A DNA stretch of 64,000 bases from Ectopseudomonas composti (GTDB lineage Bacteria; Pseudomonadota; Gammaproteobacteria; Pseudomonadales; Pseudomonadaceae). Below the pieces are notes generated by a model. It did no database searches, was not told the origin of the DNA, and worked only from the letters and a program-made list of their open reading frames with translations. Below, in pieces: positions 47,381-54,824 of the stretch. Numbering within the stretch: the first letter of the stretch is position 1; each line of letters opens with the position of its first letter. Location: assembly GCF_001567565.1 (NCBI RefSeq), contig NZ_LSSW01000017.1, positions 124,001-188,000 on the forward strand. Reading direction: 5' to 3'. The translations under genes and the position numbers were made by a program.

Positions 47381-49845
47381 CAGGTGTACCTCGCCGATGA
47401 TTGAACGACCTGGGCGATTTGGCGTGCTGCTGTGGCAGTAGCCTGGCGCGCTTCCTTCGCGTCGGTTATGCCGGGGAACACCATCTGGCCGATCTGCACG
47501 GTGCGGGAATTCATCATCTGCGCGGTATCCTGGCGCCCTGTCACGTTGGCGGGTCCGCGAACCAGTTCGGGGCCGCGCTCACCAACCACGCCCCAACCTC
47601 CAGCCGGGATCCTGCCACCAGAGTCGAAGAAGCCGGCAAAGCTGGAAATCAGGCCAAGCCATCCTGCCGCATTACCGGTACCGCCTGCCCCACTGCCTGC
47701 TGATGCCCCAGCCGCGCCACCGAATGCGCCAGATAGGCCGCTCGCTGCGCTTGATACGAGCTGACGAGCGGCTATCCTTGCAAGGTCGGCAAGGATGGAG
47801 TTGGCCAGGTCGGTAAAGCTCAGTTTGCCAGTAGTGACGAACTGCGTGATGCCGTCTTCAAGACCGGTTAGCGTGGTATTGGTCACGTCCTCGAACTGCG
47901 AGGCCAGGTCGTTTGCGTTGTTGATGTAGTCCTGGGTCGCCTTGTTCACGCCATTGATGCCGTTGGCGCGCGCTTCGTCCTTGCGGCGCTCTCCTTCTTC
48001 GACAAGGCGGATTTCCTCTTCCATGGCGCTTCGCAGTGCGTCTACGCGTGCTTGGTAGGCTTCCTGGCTGAGCGCTGCTGAGGTGCCCTGTGCCCTGGCC
48101 AGCTCTTCCAAGCGCTTGGCGTATTCGAACTCAAGCTCGTTCAGCTGACGCAGCGTCTCTGCCTGTCGTTCACCGACGCCGATGGCCTCGATTTCGATAT
48201 CAATGGAGTTGCGGCGAGCCGTGATCTGGTCGCGCAGCGCAGCCACGTACTGCTCTGTGGCTGCCGCCTCTTCGCGGTTCTTCTTGATCTGATTGAGCTT
48301 GTCGATTTCCTCGGCCAAGCCGATCAGTCTTTCCTGCTGGGCGCCATTAAGCTTGGCCAGCTCTCCGTTCTCGACCTCATAGCGAACCCTGGCCGCTTCT
48401 GTGGTCTGGCCAAACAGGGCGACTTGGCGTGCCAGCCCCTGCTCTGTGCTCTGATACAGCTGCTGCAGGCGCTCAGCGTTGCGCTGCGCCTCCTTGGCTG
48501 CCTTGTCAGCGCCACCGGCACCGCCAAGGATGATCTCTCTACCCTGCAGTCCTTTGCGCAGGTCTGCGATCTGTTGCTGCCGAGCAGCACGGTCGGCGTC
48601 GCGCTGCTTGCGTTCCTCGGATGCGCGCTGGCGGCTTGCCTCGGCGGCCTGAAGGATTGCGTCACGCTCGCTCAGGATCGTGTCCAGGCTTTCGCCGCGC
48701 ACACCGTTGATGCGGACCAGCGTTTGCTCAAGCTCTTGCGCAGCCTGGGCCTCTGTGGCGTCCGTGAAAGCTGCTTTGATGGCGCTACCGGCGTATTGCG
48801 CATAGGCAACAGCCTTGTCGAACAGTGAGGCGACCTCGACTGTCGCGATCTGAACCGCTGAACGCAGGTTGGCCGGCATCTGCTGGAAAGCGTCCGCGAG
48901 GAATGAGGCGACGCTGCTGCCATTCTCCTGCAGGCCGTCGAACTCCAGTTCTAGCGATGCGATGTCGTTGCCAATGGCGTCGATGCTGGCCGACCAGATG
49001 TTGAAGGTCTCGATCAAGCCGTCGGTGAGGCGGCCTGAGTCGAGGAAGCTGGCCAAGCCAACCACTGAATCGGCGAAAAGCGCGCTGGAACCGGTGGCGC
49101 TGTCGAGTTCGCCAATGACCTTGGTCAGACTGTTACCCAGCACGGTCAGCGCCTGTCCGCCCGTGGTCTGGATGTTGCCGAATGACTGATCAACTGCATC
49201 GCCGCTCTTGATGATGGCCTGGGCAACTGCGTCGGCGGTGAGCTTCCCTTCTGCGCCGAGCTTGCGTAGCTCGCCCACGGTTACGCCTAACCCGTCAGCA
49301 ATGGCCTTGGCAAGCGGCGGCGCGGCCTCAAGTACGGCGTTCAGTTCCTCGCCGCGCAGCTGGCCGGATGCGAAGGCCTGACCCAGCTGAACCAGGGCGC
49401 CAGATGCGGCTGCCGCGCTGCTGCCGCTGATAGCCAACGTCTTGTTGACCGTATCCACCACGGACACGATCTCGTTCGCCGACAGCCCCAGTTCCTGAGA
49501 GTTTGCGGCAATCCGCTGGTAAAGCTCTGCTGTCGCTGACAGTGGCTGGCGGGATTCCTGGGCGATCTTGAAGACAGCATCTTGCGCCGCTACGAGCTCT
49601 TCCGTACCGTTCGTAACCAGGCGCAGGCGGTTCGTCAGGTTGGTGTAGCTCTCTGCGGCCTGGGCGATCTCTCGCGCACTGATGACGGCCGCAAGGGGGC
49701 CAGCCAGACGGCGAAACGCACCGGTTAGCTGATTGGTTGTCGACTCAGTACGGCCAGCCGTCCGCCCAAGTCGGTCAAGGTCGCTATCAGCCGTGCGCAC
49801 CTGTCGGCTGTCGACGCTGACGACAAGCTTCGCGTATTCGGTCAT
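47380..49845 (-). CDS. tail tape measure protein
   Basis: The 821-residue protein sets tail length. The N-terminal region has the tape-measure N-domain pattern (NLTNRLRLVTNGTEELVAAQDAVF, then SGSSAAAASGALVQLGQAFASG). A long Ala/Glu/Arg-rich coiled coil spans about 390-630, and the C-terminus has the usual Gly-rich tail (DSGGRIPAGGWGVVGERGPE). It follows the frameshifted chaperone gene with a 4-nt overlap, exactly as expected. By family experience of about 1.5 angstrom per residue, it suggests a tail in the range of 120 nm, which is an estimate. Confidence 0.93.
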   Translation of the reverse strand: MTEYAKLVVSVDSRQVRTADSDLDRLGRTAGRTESTTNQLTGAFRRLAGPLAAVISAREIAQAAESYTNLTNRLRLVTNGTEELVAAQDAVFKIAQESRQPLSATAELYQRIAANSQELGLSANEIVSVVDTVNKTLAISGSSAAAASGALVQLGQAFASGQLRGEELNAVLEAAPPLAKAIADGLGVTVGELRKLGAEGKLTADAVAQAIIKSGDAVDQSFGNIQTTGGQALTVLGNSLTKVIGELDSATGSSALFADSVVGLASFLDSGRLTDGLIETFNIWSASIDAIGNDIASLELEFDGLQENGSSVASFLADAFQQMPANLRSAVQIATVEVASLFDKAVAYAQYAGSAIKAAFTDATEAQAAQELEQTLVRINGVRGESLDTILSERDAILQAAEASRQRASEERKQRDADRAARQQQIADLRKGLQGREIILGGAGGADKAAKEAQRNAERLQQLYQSTEQGLARQVALFGQTTEAARVRYEVENGELAKLNGAQQERLIGLAEEIDKLNQIKKNREEAAATEQYVAALRDQITARRNSIDIEIEAIGVGERQAETLRQLNELEFEYAKRLEELARAQGTSAALSQEAYQARVDALRSAMEEEIRLVEEGERRKDEARANGINGVNKATQDYINNANDLASQFEDVTNTTLTGLEDGITQFVTTGKLSFTDLANSILADLARIAARQLVSSAASGLSGAFGGAAGASAGSGAGGTGNAAGWLGLISSFAGFFDSGGRIPAGGWGVVGERGPELVRGPANVTGRQDTAQMMNSRTVQIGQMVFPGITDAKEARQATATAARQIAQVVQSSARYT

Positions 49846-50150
49846 ATCCAGACTCGCTGCAGATCGGCCAATACCTCAGCTTCCCAAGCGCGCAGATTGC
49901 GGCGGGTTAGCTGAGACCAGTGGAAAAGCTCGGTGAAGTTGAAACTGCGCGGTAGTTGCCAGAACCATTCCCACAGGTAGGAGAGTTCGGCGGGGCATTC
50001 CGGGTGATCGGCCAGTTCCTTCGGCCGGTGCCCGGTGACTTTCTCGATTTGCTGCAGGTGCTCGCGCAGTGGTCGATCAGACCCAGGCGGCGGGCGCAGC
50101 AGGATCAGCTCAGACTTTCCCCACTCGACAAGCTGGCTGATCCTTTCCCG
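49842..50150 (-). CDS. tail assembly chaperone T extension, reached by -1 frameshift
   Basis: This is the -1 frame that continues the chaperone protein after the slippery site; it adds 102 residues (RERISQLVEWGKSELILLRP...), so the fusion is about 231 residues. The segment ends just inside the start of the tape-measure gene, which such G-T fusions load. It has no ribosome site of its own that I can see; the open frame that extends upstream to 50264 overlaps the G frame and is not a separate start. Trp-rich blocks such as YLWEWFWQLP are typical. Confidence 0.85.
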   Translation of the reverse strand, partial: RERISQLVEWGKSELILLRPPPGSDRPLREHLQQIEKVTGHRPKELADHPECPAELSYLWEWFWQLPRSFNFTELFHWSQLTRRNLRAWEAEVLADLQRVWI

Positions 50151-50536
50151 AAAAAACGCCGGTCGTCCTCGGCGATCTTCTCGACGTGAAGCAGGATTTG
50201 CGGGGCCTCCAGAAGGAAGTCGAAGGCAGCCTGTTCGCTGAACTCCAGATCCTCGAAAGACCATGCAGCGATCAGCGAGGCCGAAAGCTTGGCGCGACGC
50301 AGGCGGTCGGCCTCATGCTTGAGGTCGGCCGCTTCCTCCGGGCTTGCTTCGGCAAGACGTTTGCCGTCCTCGATGGCCTGGCGGATCAGCTCAGATCGGG
50401 CGGACTGGTAGTCGTCAGACCATACCGAGCGGACCTGCAGCCAGTGCTCGGTCGGCGTTCCGTCCGGTTGCGCTAGGGCGATGCGAATCCCTTCGTTCGC
50501 CTTGCTGCGCGTCTTGAATGCGTCGATTCCCGTCAT
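50105..50536 (-). CDS. tail assembly chaperone G
   Basis: The 143-residue protein lies between the tail tube and tape-measure genes, the position of the lambda G chaperone. It is charged and helical (SEEAADLKHEADRLRRAK-like middle part). Translation in the zero frame ends SASLSSGESLS at 50105. A T TTT TTC heptamer at codons 128-129 lets some ribosomes move to -1 and make the longer G-T form. It does not match a named domain by eye; the call rests on position, size and the frameshift. Confidence 0.87.
   Translation of the reverse strand: MTGIDAFKTRSKANEGIRIALAQPDGTPTEHWLQVRSVWSDDYQSARSELIRQAIEDGKRLAEASPEEAADLKHEADRLRRAKLSASLIAAWSFEDLEFSEQAAFDFLLEAPQILLHVEKIAEDDRRFFGKGSASLSSGESLS
50150..50156 (-). 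other. programmed -1 frameshift site T TTT TTC
   Basis: On the minus strand the G frame reads CGT TTT TTC GGG. The heptamer T TTT TTC fits the X XXY YYZ rule in the correct phase, and the -1 frame (TTT TTT CGG GAA) is open for 102 further codons to the tape-measure gene. Both tRNAs can re-pair fully or nearly so after slipping. Confidence 0.9.
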
Positions 50537-50538
50537 GC

Positions 50539-51687
50539 TTAGCTCCGGGTGATGCTCATGGTGGTGGTGCCGTCATAGCCGGCAGAGAAGGTGTACTGCG
50601 GAATCACCGCGCCTGGGCCGCTTACTTGCTTCTGGCCCTGGGTGTAGCGCAGCTTCGGCAGCTCGATGGTGTAGCTATCTGCGCCCTCTTCCAGCACCAC
50701 AACGTGGTTGGTCTCGGTTTCATTCAGCACCTTGGCCCACAGAGTGCCGTCCTTCAGGTAGGCGCTCATGGTGCCGCTGACGGAGGCGATGCCGTTGGTG
50801 ACGCAGTAGGCCTCGCGCTGGAACAGGGAGAAGGCCGCTTCCATGCCGTTGTCCAGGGTCACGTTCCATTCGGTAGCGTAGGTGATGGCGTCGCCGTCTT
50901 CGGTAAGGGAGCCGTTCGTGGTCACCATCATGTCGCTGGTGGTAGCCGCAGCGAAGGTAGCGCCGCCAGGTACGGTGTATTCCTCGGCCTTGGTGCCGAT
51001 CATGCCGAAGGTGATGGTGGCTTTGTCGCCCAGCGGAGCGGAGATGTTCATGGTGGCCACGCGGCAACCGCGATACACGTAGTCCTCGTTGATGTCCGTA
51101 TGACGCTCCAGAATCGCAAAACTGCGCTCAGTGGAACCAATCACCAGTTCATCGGCGGTCCAGGTGCCTTGCATGGCGGCCTCGATCAGATCGTCAAAGC
51201 TGGCGAAACTCACCTCGGCGGCGATCTCGCCGGCAACGCTGTAGGTGCCGCCACGGCTCGGGGCGCGCTGACGGGCTTGGTTGATCTCGTTGGACTGGAT
51301 CTGGTTGATGTTTGGGCTCAGGCCTTCGGAGACGAAGCGGATCGGCTTGAACTCCGGGTTTGCCGGGATTCCGCCTTCCTGAGTGATGGTTACGGTGTCG
51401 CCGGCCGCCTCGTCCACCAGCGTGACCGCGTTGCCGTAGATATCGGTAACGGTCATGGAACCGGCGACCACGGTAGCGACCTTGAACTTGCCGTTGTTAG
51501 CGGCAGTGGTGAAGCCGGACACCTCGATGATGTGGCCAACGGCGAACTTGCCGGCACTGATGAAGCCAGAGCCGGAATCAGCGAACGTCGAGCCGGAAGC
51601 GGCTGCGCTGATGGTGTCGGCTGTCATCGTGCCGTATTCGCGCACGTAGAAGAGCTTGACGGCAGAGCCGTTCGCAAAGCAGGTCAT
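50539..51687 (-). CDS. major tail tube protein with an N-terminal inserted domain
   Basis: The 382-residue protein follows the tail terminator gene and precedes the chaperone, where the tube protein lies. The part after about residue 108 (PEFKPIRFVSEGLSPNINQIQSNEINQARQ) matches the Phage_tube_2 pattern. Residues about 23-105 (ISAGKFAVGHIIEVSGF... MTVTDIYGNAVTLVDE) look like an extra beta-barrel domain placed after the first strand, which makes the protein longer than a simple tube subunit and would decorate the tail surface. Confidence 0.85.
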   Translation of the reverse strand: MTCFANGSAVKLFYVREYGTMTADTISAAASGSTFADSGSGFISAGKFAVGHIIEVSGFTTAANNGKFKVATVVAGSMTVTDIYGNAVTLVDEAAGDTVTITQEGGIPANPEFKPIRFVSEGLSPNINQIQSNEINQARQRAPSRGGTYSVAGEIAAEVSFASFDDLIEAAMQGTWTADELVIGSTERSFAILERHTDINEDYVYRGCRVATMNISAPLGDKATITFGMIGTKAEEYTVPGGATFAAATTSDMMVTTNGSLTEDGDAITYATEWNVTLDNGMEAAFSLFQREAYCVTNGIASVSGTMSAYLKDGTLWAKVLNETETNHVVVLEEGADSYTIELPKLRYTQGQKQVSGPGAVIPQYTFSAGYDGTTTMSITRS

Positions 51688-51690
51688 GGG

Positions 51691-52110
51691 TTATACCTCC
51701 GGGCGGATGGTGTAGGCGCTGTAGTAGATGGAGACGTTGATTTGCTGCCAGCCGTCGACGGGCCGGAGGTTGTTGCGGGTGACGCGCTCGACCTTCACGC
51801 ACTGGCCTTGGTAGACCAGGCGGCGGCCGGCGACGAAGTAATCGCGGAGCTTTTGGACGGCGGACAGGATGTTGGCCGTGCCGTCGTTGAGCGGGTAATT
51901 CAGGTTGACCTGGAAGATGCCGGTGGTTTCGTCGTTGCCACCGACGCCGAGCGATGCCACGTCGGTGGAGGCTGGCAGGTTGAACCAGTCGGCCCAGGCG
52001 GTTGTGGGGCTTGGCGGCTTAAAGTCTCTGCCCTCGCCGCCTGTCGCAATGCCGAGCGCAGCGGCGTTATAGCCCTGCACTAGCGCGGCCTGAATTTTGA
52101 CTTCGGACAT
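51691..52110 (-). CDS. tail terminator-like protein
   Basis: The 139-residue protein matches the DUF4128-type tail terminator: QAALVQGYNAAAL at the start, then FQVNLNYPLNDGTANI and SAVQKLRDYFVAG in the middle and ISIYY-like strands at the end. Terminators cap the tail tube and join it to the head connector. It lies 1 bp after the gp10-like gene and 3 bp before the tube gene. Confidence 0.82.
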   Translation of the reverse strand: MSEVKIQAALVQGYNAAALGIATGGEGRDFKPPSPTTAWADWFNLPASTDVASLGVGGNDETTGIFQVNLNYPLNDGTANILSAVQKLRDYFVAGRRLVYQGQCVKVERVTRNNLRPVDGWQQINVSIYYSAYTIRPEV

Positions 52111-52111
52111 G

Positions 52112-52507
52112 TCAGACCCTGAATTTCGAGATAGCGGCTTGGACGATGCGCTGAACGCGGGCCAGGTTGCGACGGACCATGCCGGACGGGGCCTGCTGGC
52201 TGTAGCCGTACTCCAAGCGGTCGATGTACGGAAGCGAATTGGCCATGGTCGTTTCCTGGCCTGCGCCCTCTGGCGTCTTGGCGATGACCTCGGCGATTGC
52301 TGCGGCGCCGGACGTGTCGTCGCGCGCGATCACGCCTTGGGCTGGAGTGCCGACCTGGGTCACCCAGTTGCCACGGGCACGTCCGGTATCCACCGGGGTA
52401 TCGCGGATGGTGCCGCTGAATAGGTCGATTGTCGCGGTGCGCACGATCTGGTTATGCGCTTGCTCAATCTTGCGCGTCGCCCTGGCCATATCGCTCTTGA
52501 AGCTCAT
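52112..52507 (-). CDS. HK97 gp10-like neck / tail completion protein
   Basis: The 131-residue protein shows the gp10 pattern: an N-terminal basic helix (MARATRKIEQAHNQIVRTATIDLF), the DTPVDTGRARGNW motif, and an ending with LPYIDRLEYGYSQQAPSGMVR. These proteins sit at the head-tail junction. The ATG at 52507 overlaps the upstream stop as TGATG; a GTG one codon earlier is also possible. It is placed between the head-closure gene and the tail terminator. Confidence 0.87.
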   Translation of the reverse strand: MSFKSDMARATRKIEQAHNQIVRTATIDLFSGTIRDTPVDTGRARGNWVTQVGTPAQGVIARDDTSGAAAIAEVIAKTPEGAGQETTMANSLPYIDRLEYGYSQQAPSGMVRRNLARVQRIVQAAISKFRV

Positions 52508-52890
52508 CACTTACGACCCTGGCAGAAGTAAACGAGCGGCGTACCGGCCGGGTTGGCTTCCTTGACGTTGACGATCTGCCAGAGCACGCCGTCGACATCC
52601 ACTTTCGTAGTGAGCGAAGGCGGCCAGGCTAGATCCTTGGCGGCGATGATGATCTTCTTGTCGCCTTTCTGGATCTGCGAGCCCTCGGCGTACATCAGTC
52701 CGGATTCCTGCAGCGTGTAGTCCAGCAGGATGAGCTGTGCGGGCTGCTCAAGGTCGGTTGGCTCAGTAGTCCACTCCCCAGCGACTTCGTCGTACACGCC
52801 GGCTGTCACGTCGCGCAGGGTTTGTTCGGAGCCGAAGCGCGCGATCAGTCGCAGCGCCGTAGCCGCCATGCGGTCATAGAACGCACTCAT
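52507..52890 (-). CDS. putative head closure / stopper protein
   Basis: The 127-residue protein begins MSAFYDRMAATALRLIARFG, and its middle is beta-rich (QPAQLILLDYTLQ, GDKKIIIAAKDLAWPPSL, KVDVDGVLWQIVNVKEANPAG). This layout resembles phage head-closure or tail-attachment proteins. It overlaps the preceding connector gene by 4 nt and the gp10-like gene by 1 nt. The longer upstream frame is a shadow. The role is inferred mainly from position. Confidence 0.75.
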   Translation of the reverse strand: MSAFYDRMAATALRLIARFGSEQTLRDVTAGVYDEVAGEWTTEPTDLEQPAQLILLDYTLQESGLMYAEGSQIQKGDKKIIIAAKDLAWPPSLTTKVDVDGVLWQIVNVKEANPAGTPLVYFCQGRK

Positions 52891-53384
52891 GCGCGCACCA
52901 ACTTCCCGCTGTACTGACCCAAGGTGTACTTCGAGAAGAAGCCGTCCGACTGGCGGCCTGACACAGGCTTCCCCTTGTAGCTGGTGATCTCGGCGTACTG
53001 CACGTCGACAGCACCTTCCACTCGCTCGCGGGTCACCGCACCTGTTCTCGCCTCGGGCGGATCGGTGTCGTCTTGGTAGATTTCGCATGCCAGCGCCATC
53101 TGACCCAGCTTGATTGCGCGCGGCAGCGATGCGCCGTCAGCGATGAAACCGCGACGGATCGTGTAGTAACGCGGCCAGGGCAAGCCCTGCTCGTCGTGGT
53201 ACTGGTTGCCGACCCATTGGAAGCGCCACATCTCAACGCCGGCACGGCGCAGCAGAGATTCCTGATCTGCGGTACCGGCCGGCACGGTGAACCCGTAGTC
53301 GACGGCGAACTGTGCGAGCTCGGCAGCCGTAGCGAACGAGTCCGCGTCAGCCTTGCCGCTGCCGTCTTCGATTACGAGTGCCAT
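52887..53384 (-). CDS. head-tail adaptor (DnaT-like) protein
   Basis: The 165-residue protein begins MALVIEDGSGKADADSFATAAEL, then has FRWQWVG-like (WRFQWVGNQYHDEQGLPWPR) and ALACEIYQDD, the pattern annotated in phages as DnaT-like or gp6-type connector. It is the first adaptor below the portal. The ATG at 53384 is preferred because the frame above it overlaps the methyltransferase. It comes 4 bp after the methyltransferase stop, so the structural series resumes here after the two modification genes. Confidence 0.82.
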   Translation of the reverse strand: MALVIEDGSGKADADSFATAAELAQFAVDYGFTVPAGTADQESLLRRAGVEMWRFQWVGNQYHDEQGLPWPRYYTIRRGFIADGASLPRAIKLGQMALACEIYQDDTDPPEARTGAVTRERVEGAVDVQYAEITSYKGKPVSGRQSDGFFSKYTLGQYSGKLVRA

Positions 53385-53388
53385 GCGC

Positions 53389-54084
53389 TTACTCCACCAC
53401 GACGAAAGAGGCTTGCTGATGCGCGGTGCGAGCCAGCGGCTCAACCTTGCGGCCATGCTTGGCGATCCATTCGCACAGCGCTTTCCACTCACCGTCACGC
53501 CAGTTCGGATACCAGGACTCGGCGAAGTCGACCAGCTCGTCGAACACAAGCACGGTTCCGGGCACGATGCGGTTATTCATGCCGCTGAGCACTTCGGCGG
53601 CCGACTCGTACAGATCGCAGTCGATGTGCACCAGGGCAAGATGCTCGTCATGCTCTGCCAGCCAAGCCGGAACGGTGTCGGCGAACCAACCCGGGACCAG
53701 GTGGGCGCGGTTCGGCAGGTCAGTCGGCAGGTCAGTGGCGAAGTGGCCGACAGGGTGCGGCTCACCTGCGCCGGTATCCCAGGCGCTCGGCAGGCCCTCG
53801 AACGAGTCGAAGCCGTAGGCCAGGCCCTTGCGCACGTCGATGATCGCGGCAAGCGAGTTGCCAGTGAATACGCCGAACTCTGCCGCCGTTCCTGCCGGCG
53901 CCTTGCGCGCAGCGTGCTGCAGGTGCTCACGGCGGCTATCGATGACTGGCGCGGCCTTGATCGCGTCCAGCAGGGCGACTTCGGCGGCCGGTTGGGCAGC
54001 CTTCTTCACCACTTCGGCGGCCGGTTGGGCAGCAGGTGCTCCACCAGAAACCGCGCTGCTGTTCCGCTTCGAAACTCTTGCCAT
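53389..54084 (-). CDS. TylF/macrocin O-methyltransferase-like SAM methyltransferase
   Basis: The 231-residue protein has the TylF family motifs: AEFGVFTGNS at residues 68-77 for SAM, GFDSFEGLP at 91-99, HIDCDLYES at 153-161 and FDEL at 181-184. Members methylate sugar hydroxyls and need a metal. The first 40 residues are Ala/Pro-rich with a repeat AAQPAAEV (18-25 and 29-36) and look like a flexible linker. The start at 54084 has GGGGG upstream; an ATG two codons earlier and a GTG at 54105 are alternatives. It overlaps the glycosyltransferase gene by 79 bp. Confidence 0.85.
   Translation of the reverse strand: MARVSKRNSSAVSGGAPAAQPAAEVVKKAAQPAAEVALLDAIKAAPVIDSRREHLQHAARKAPAGTAAEFGVFTGNSLAAIIDVRKGLAYGFDSFEGLPSAWDTGAGEPHPVGHFATDLPTDLPNRAHLVPGWFADTVPAWLAEHDEHLALVHIDCDLYESAAEVLSGMNNRIVPGTVLVFDELVDFAESWYPNWRDGEWKALCEWIAKHGRKVEPLARTAHQQASFVVVE
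53978..54033. repeat. tandem 23-bp direct repeat, 33-bp period, in overlapping genes
   Basis: A 23-bp string (starting ACTTCGGCGGCCGGTTGGGC) occurs exactly at 53978-54000 and again at 54011-54033. The 33-bp period adds 11 residues in frame to the methyltransferase. The copy at 54011-54033 also encodes the last residues of the glycosyltransferase, which stops at 54006. Confidence 0.9.
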
Positions 54085-54824
54085 GTCCATTGCCCCCAAG
54101 CGCACCGGTAGAAGTGCGCGAGACGTTGATTGATGTCCGGCAACTGCTCGCCAGACAGCGATTCCCAGGCGGCGCCAGGGAAAGTCGAGATGACCGGCAC
54201 GCCGGCCAGCAGGGCGTCATGCCCCATGTTGCTGTTGCCTGTTACGACCAGGCGCGCACCTGCCAGCGCATCGCCCATGTCGGGCGGTGCCAGCGTTAGT
54301 CCGTAGGTCAGTTCAGGCGATTTCGGGTGCGGCCTGATGCGCGCTTTGGGATAGCACTCGGCCTGTTGCTGCACCCATGCCGCCATTGCGCCCAGATCGC
54401 AGCCGTGAGCGGCGTCTCCGGGCATCTGCGGGCATATCAGGGCGTATCCATCAGGATCGCCACCGCGTTCTGCTACACGCAGCCCAAGCGCATCAAACCG
54501 GTCAGGCGGGCAATCCCACGGCGGGAGCTGATTCAGGCCGCCAAGACCAACCTGCCAATGGCCTGTCTGAAAGTCGGCCTCGCCGTGCACGCGCCGGAGA
54601 TAGCCATAGTCGACGACGACAACCGGCGTACCGGCGTAGTCGGCGCGGATGATGTCGCCTTTGCCGCGAAGGCCGAAGACAGCGACAGCATCAAACGATT
54701 CGGTGCAGCCAGGCGCGTGGTCAGACAGCGACCTTAGCCTGGCTTGGTGTCCCGCTTCGACGAGGCCCTGGCGAAACGCCAGAGCCCCCTCGAATCCATC
54801 ACGGGCGTAGATGCCCCACTGCAT
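54006..54824 (-). CDS. putative phage glycosyltransferase (capsule-synthesis/Kdo transferase-like)
   Basis: The 272-residue protein shows RPHP at 164-167 and a nucleotide-sugar pocket motif NSNMGHDALLAGVPVI at 197-212, the arrangement seen in KpsC/KpsS-like and other GT-B transferases. It has no signal peptide or membrane span. The ATG at 54824 overlaps the capsid TAA by one base, so translation is coupled to the capsid gene. Together with the methyltransferase that overlaps its 3' end, it is likely to make a methylated sugar decoration; capsid protein is the obvious candidate target, but this is inferred. Sugar donor and acceptor are unknown. Confidence 0.7.
   Translation of the reverse strand: MQWGIYARDGFEGALAFRQGLVEAGHQARLRSLSDHAPGCTESFDAVAVFGLRGKGDIIRADYAGTPVVVVDYGYLRRVHGEADFQTGHWQVGLGGLNQLPPWDCPPDRFDALGLRVAERGGDPDGYALICPQMPGDAAHGCDLGAMAAWVQQQAECYPKARIRPHPKSPELTYGLTLAPPDMGDALAGARLVVTGNSNMGHDALLAGVPVISTFPGAAWESLSGEQLPDINQRLAHFYRCAWGQWTWQEFRSGTAARFLVEHLLPNRPPKW

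Noticed and set aside
50150..50264. Independent start of a separate tail gene upstream of the slippery site in the -1 frame
   Set aside because: The N-terminal part overlaps the chaperone G frame, has no ribosome site, and reads as out-of-frame sequence; frameshifting explains the downstream frame better.
47380..51687. Contractile-tail (myovirus) identity
   Set aside because: No sheath or baseplate wedge gene is present; the tube is followed directly by chaperone, tape measure and GTA-type tip genes.
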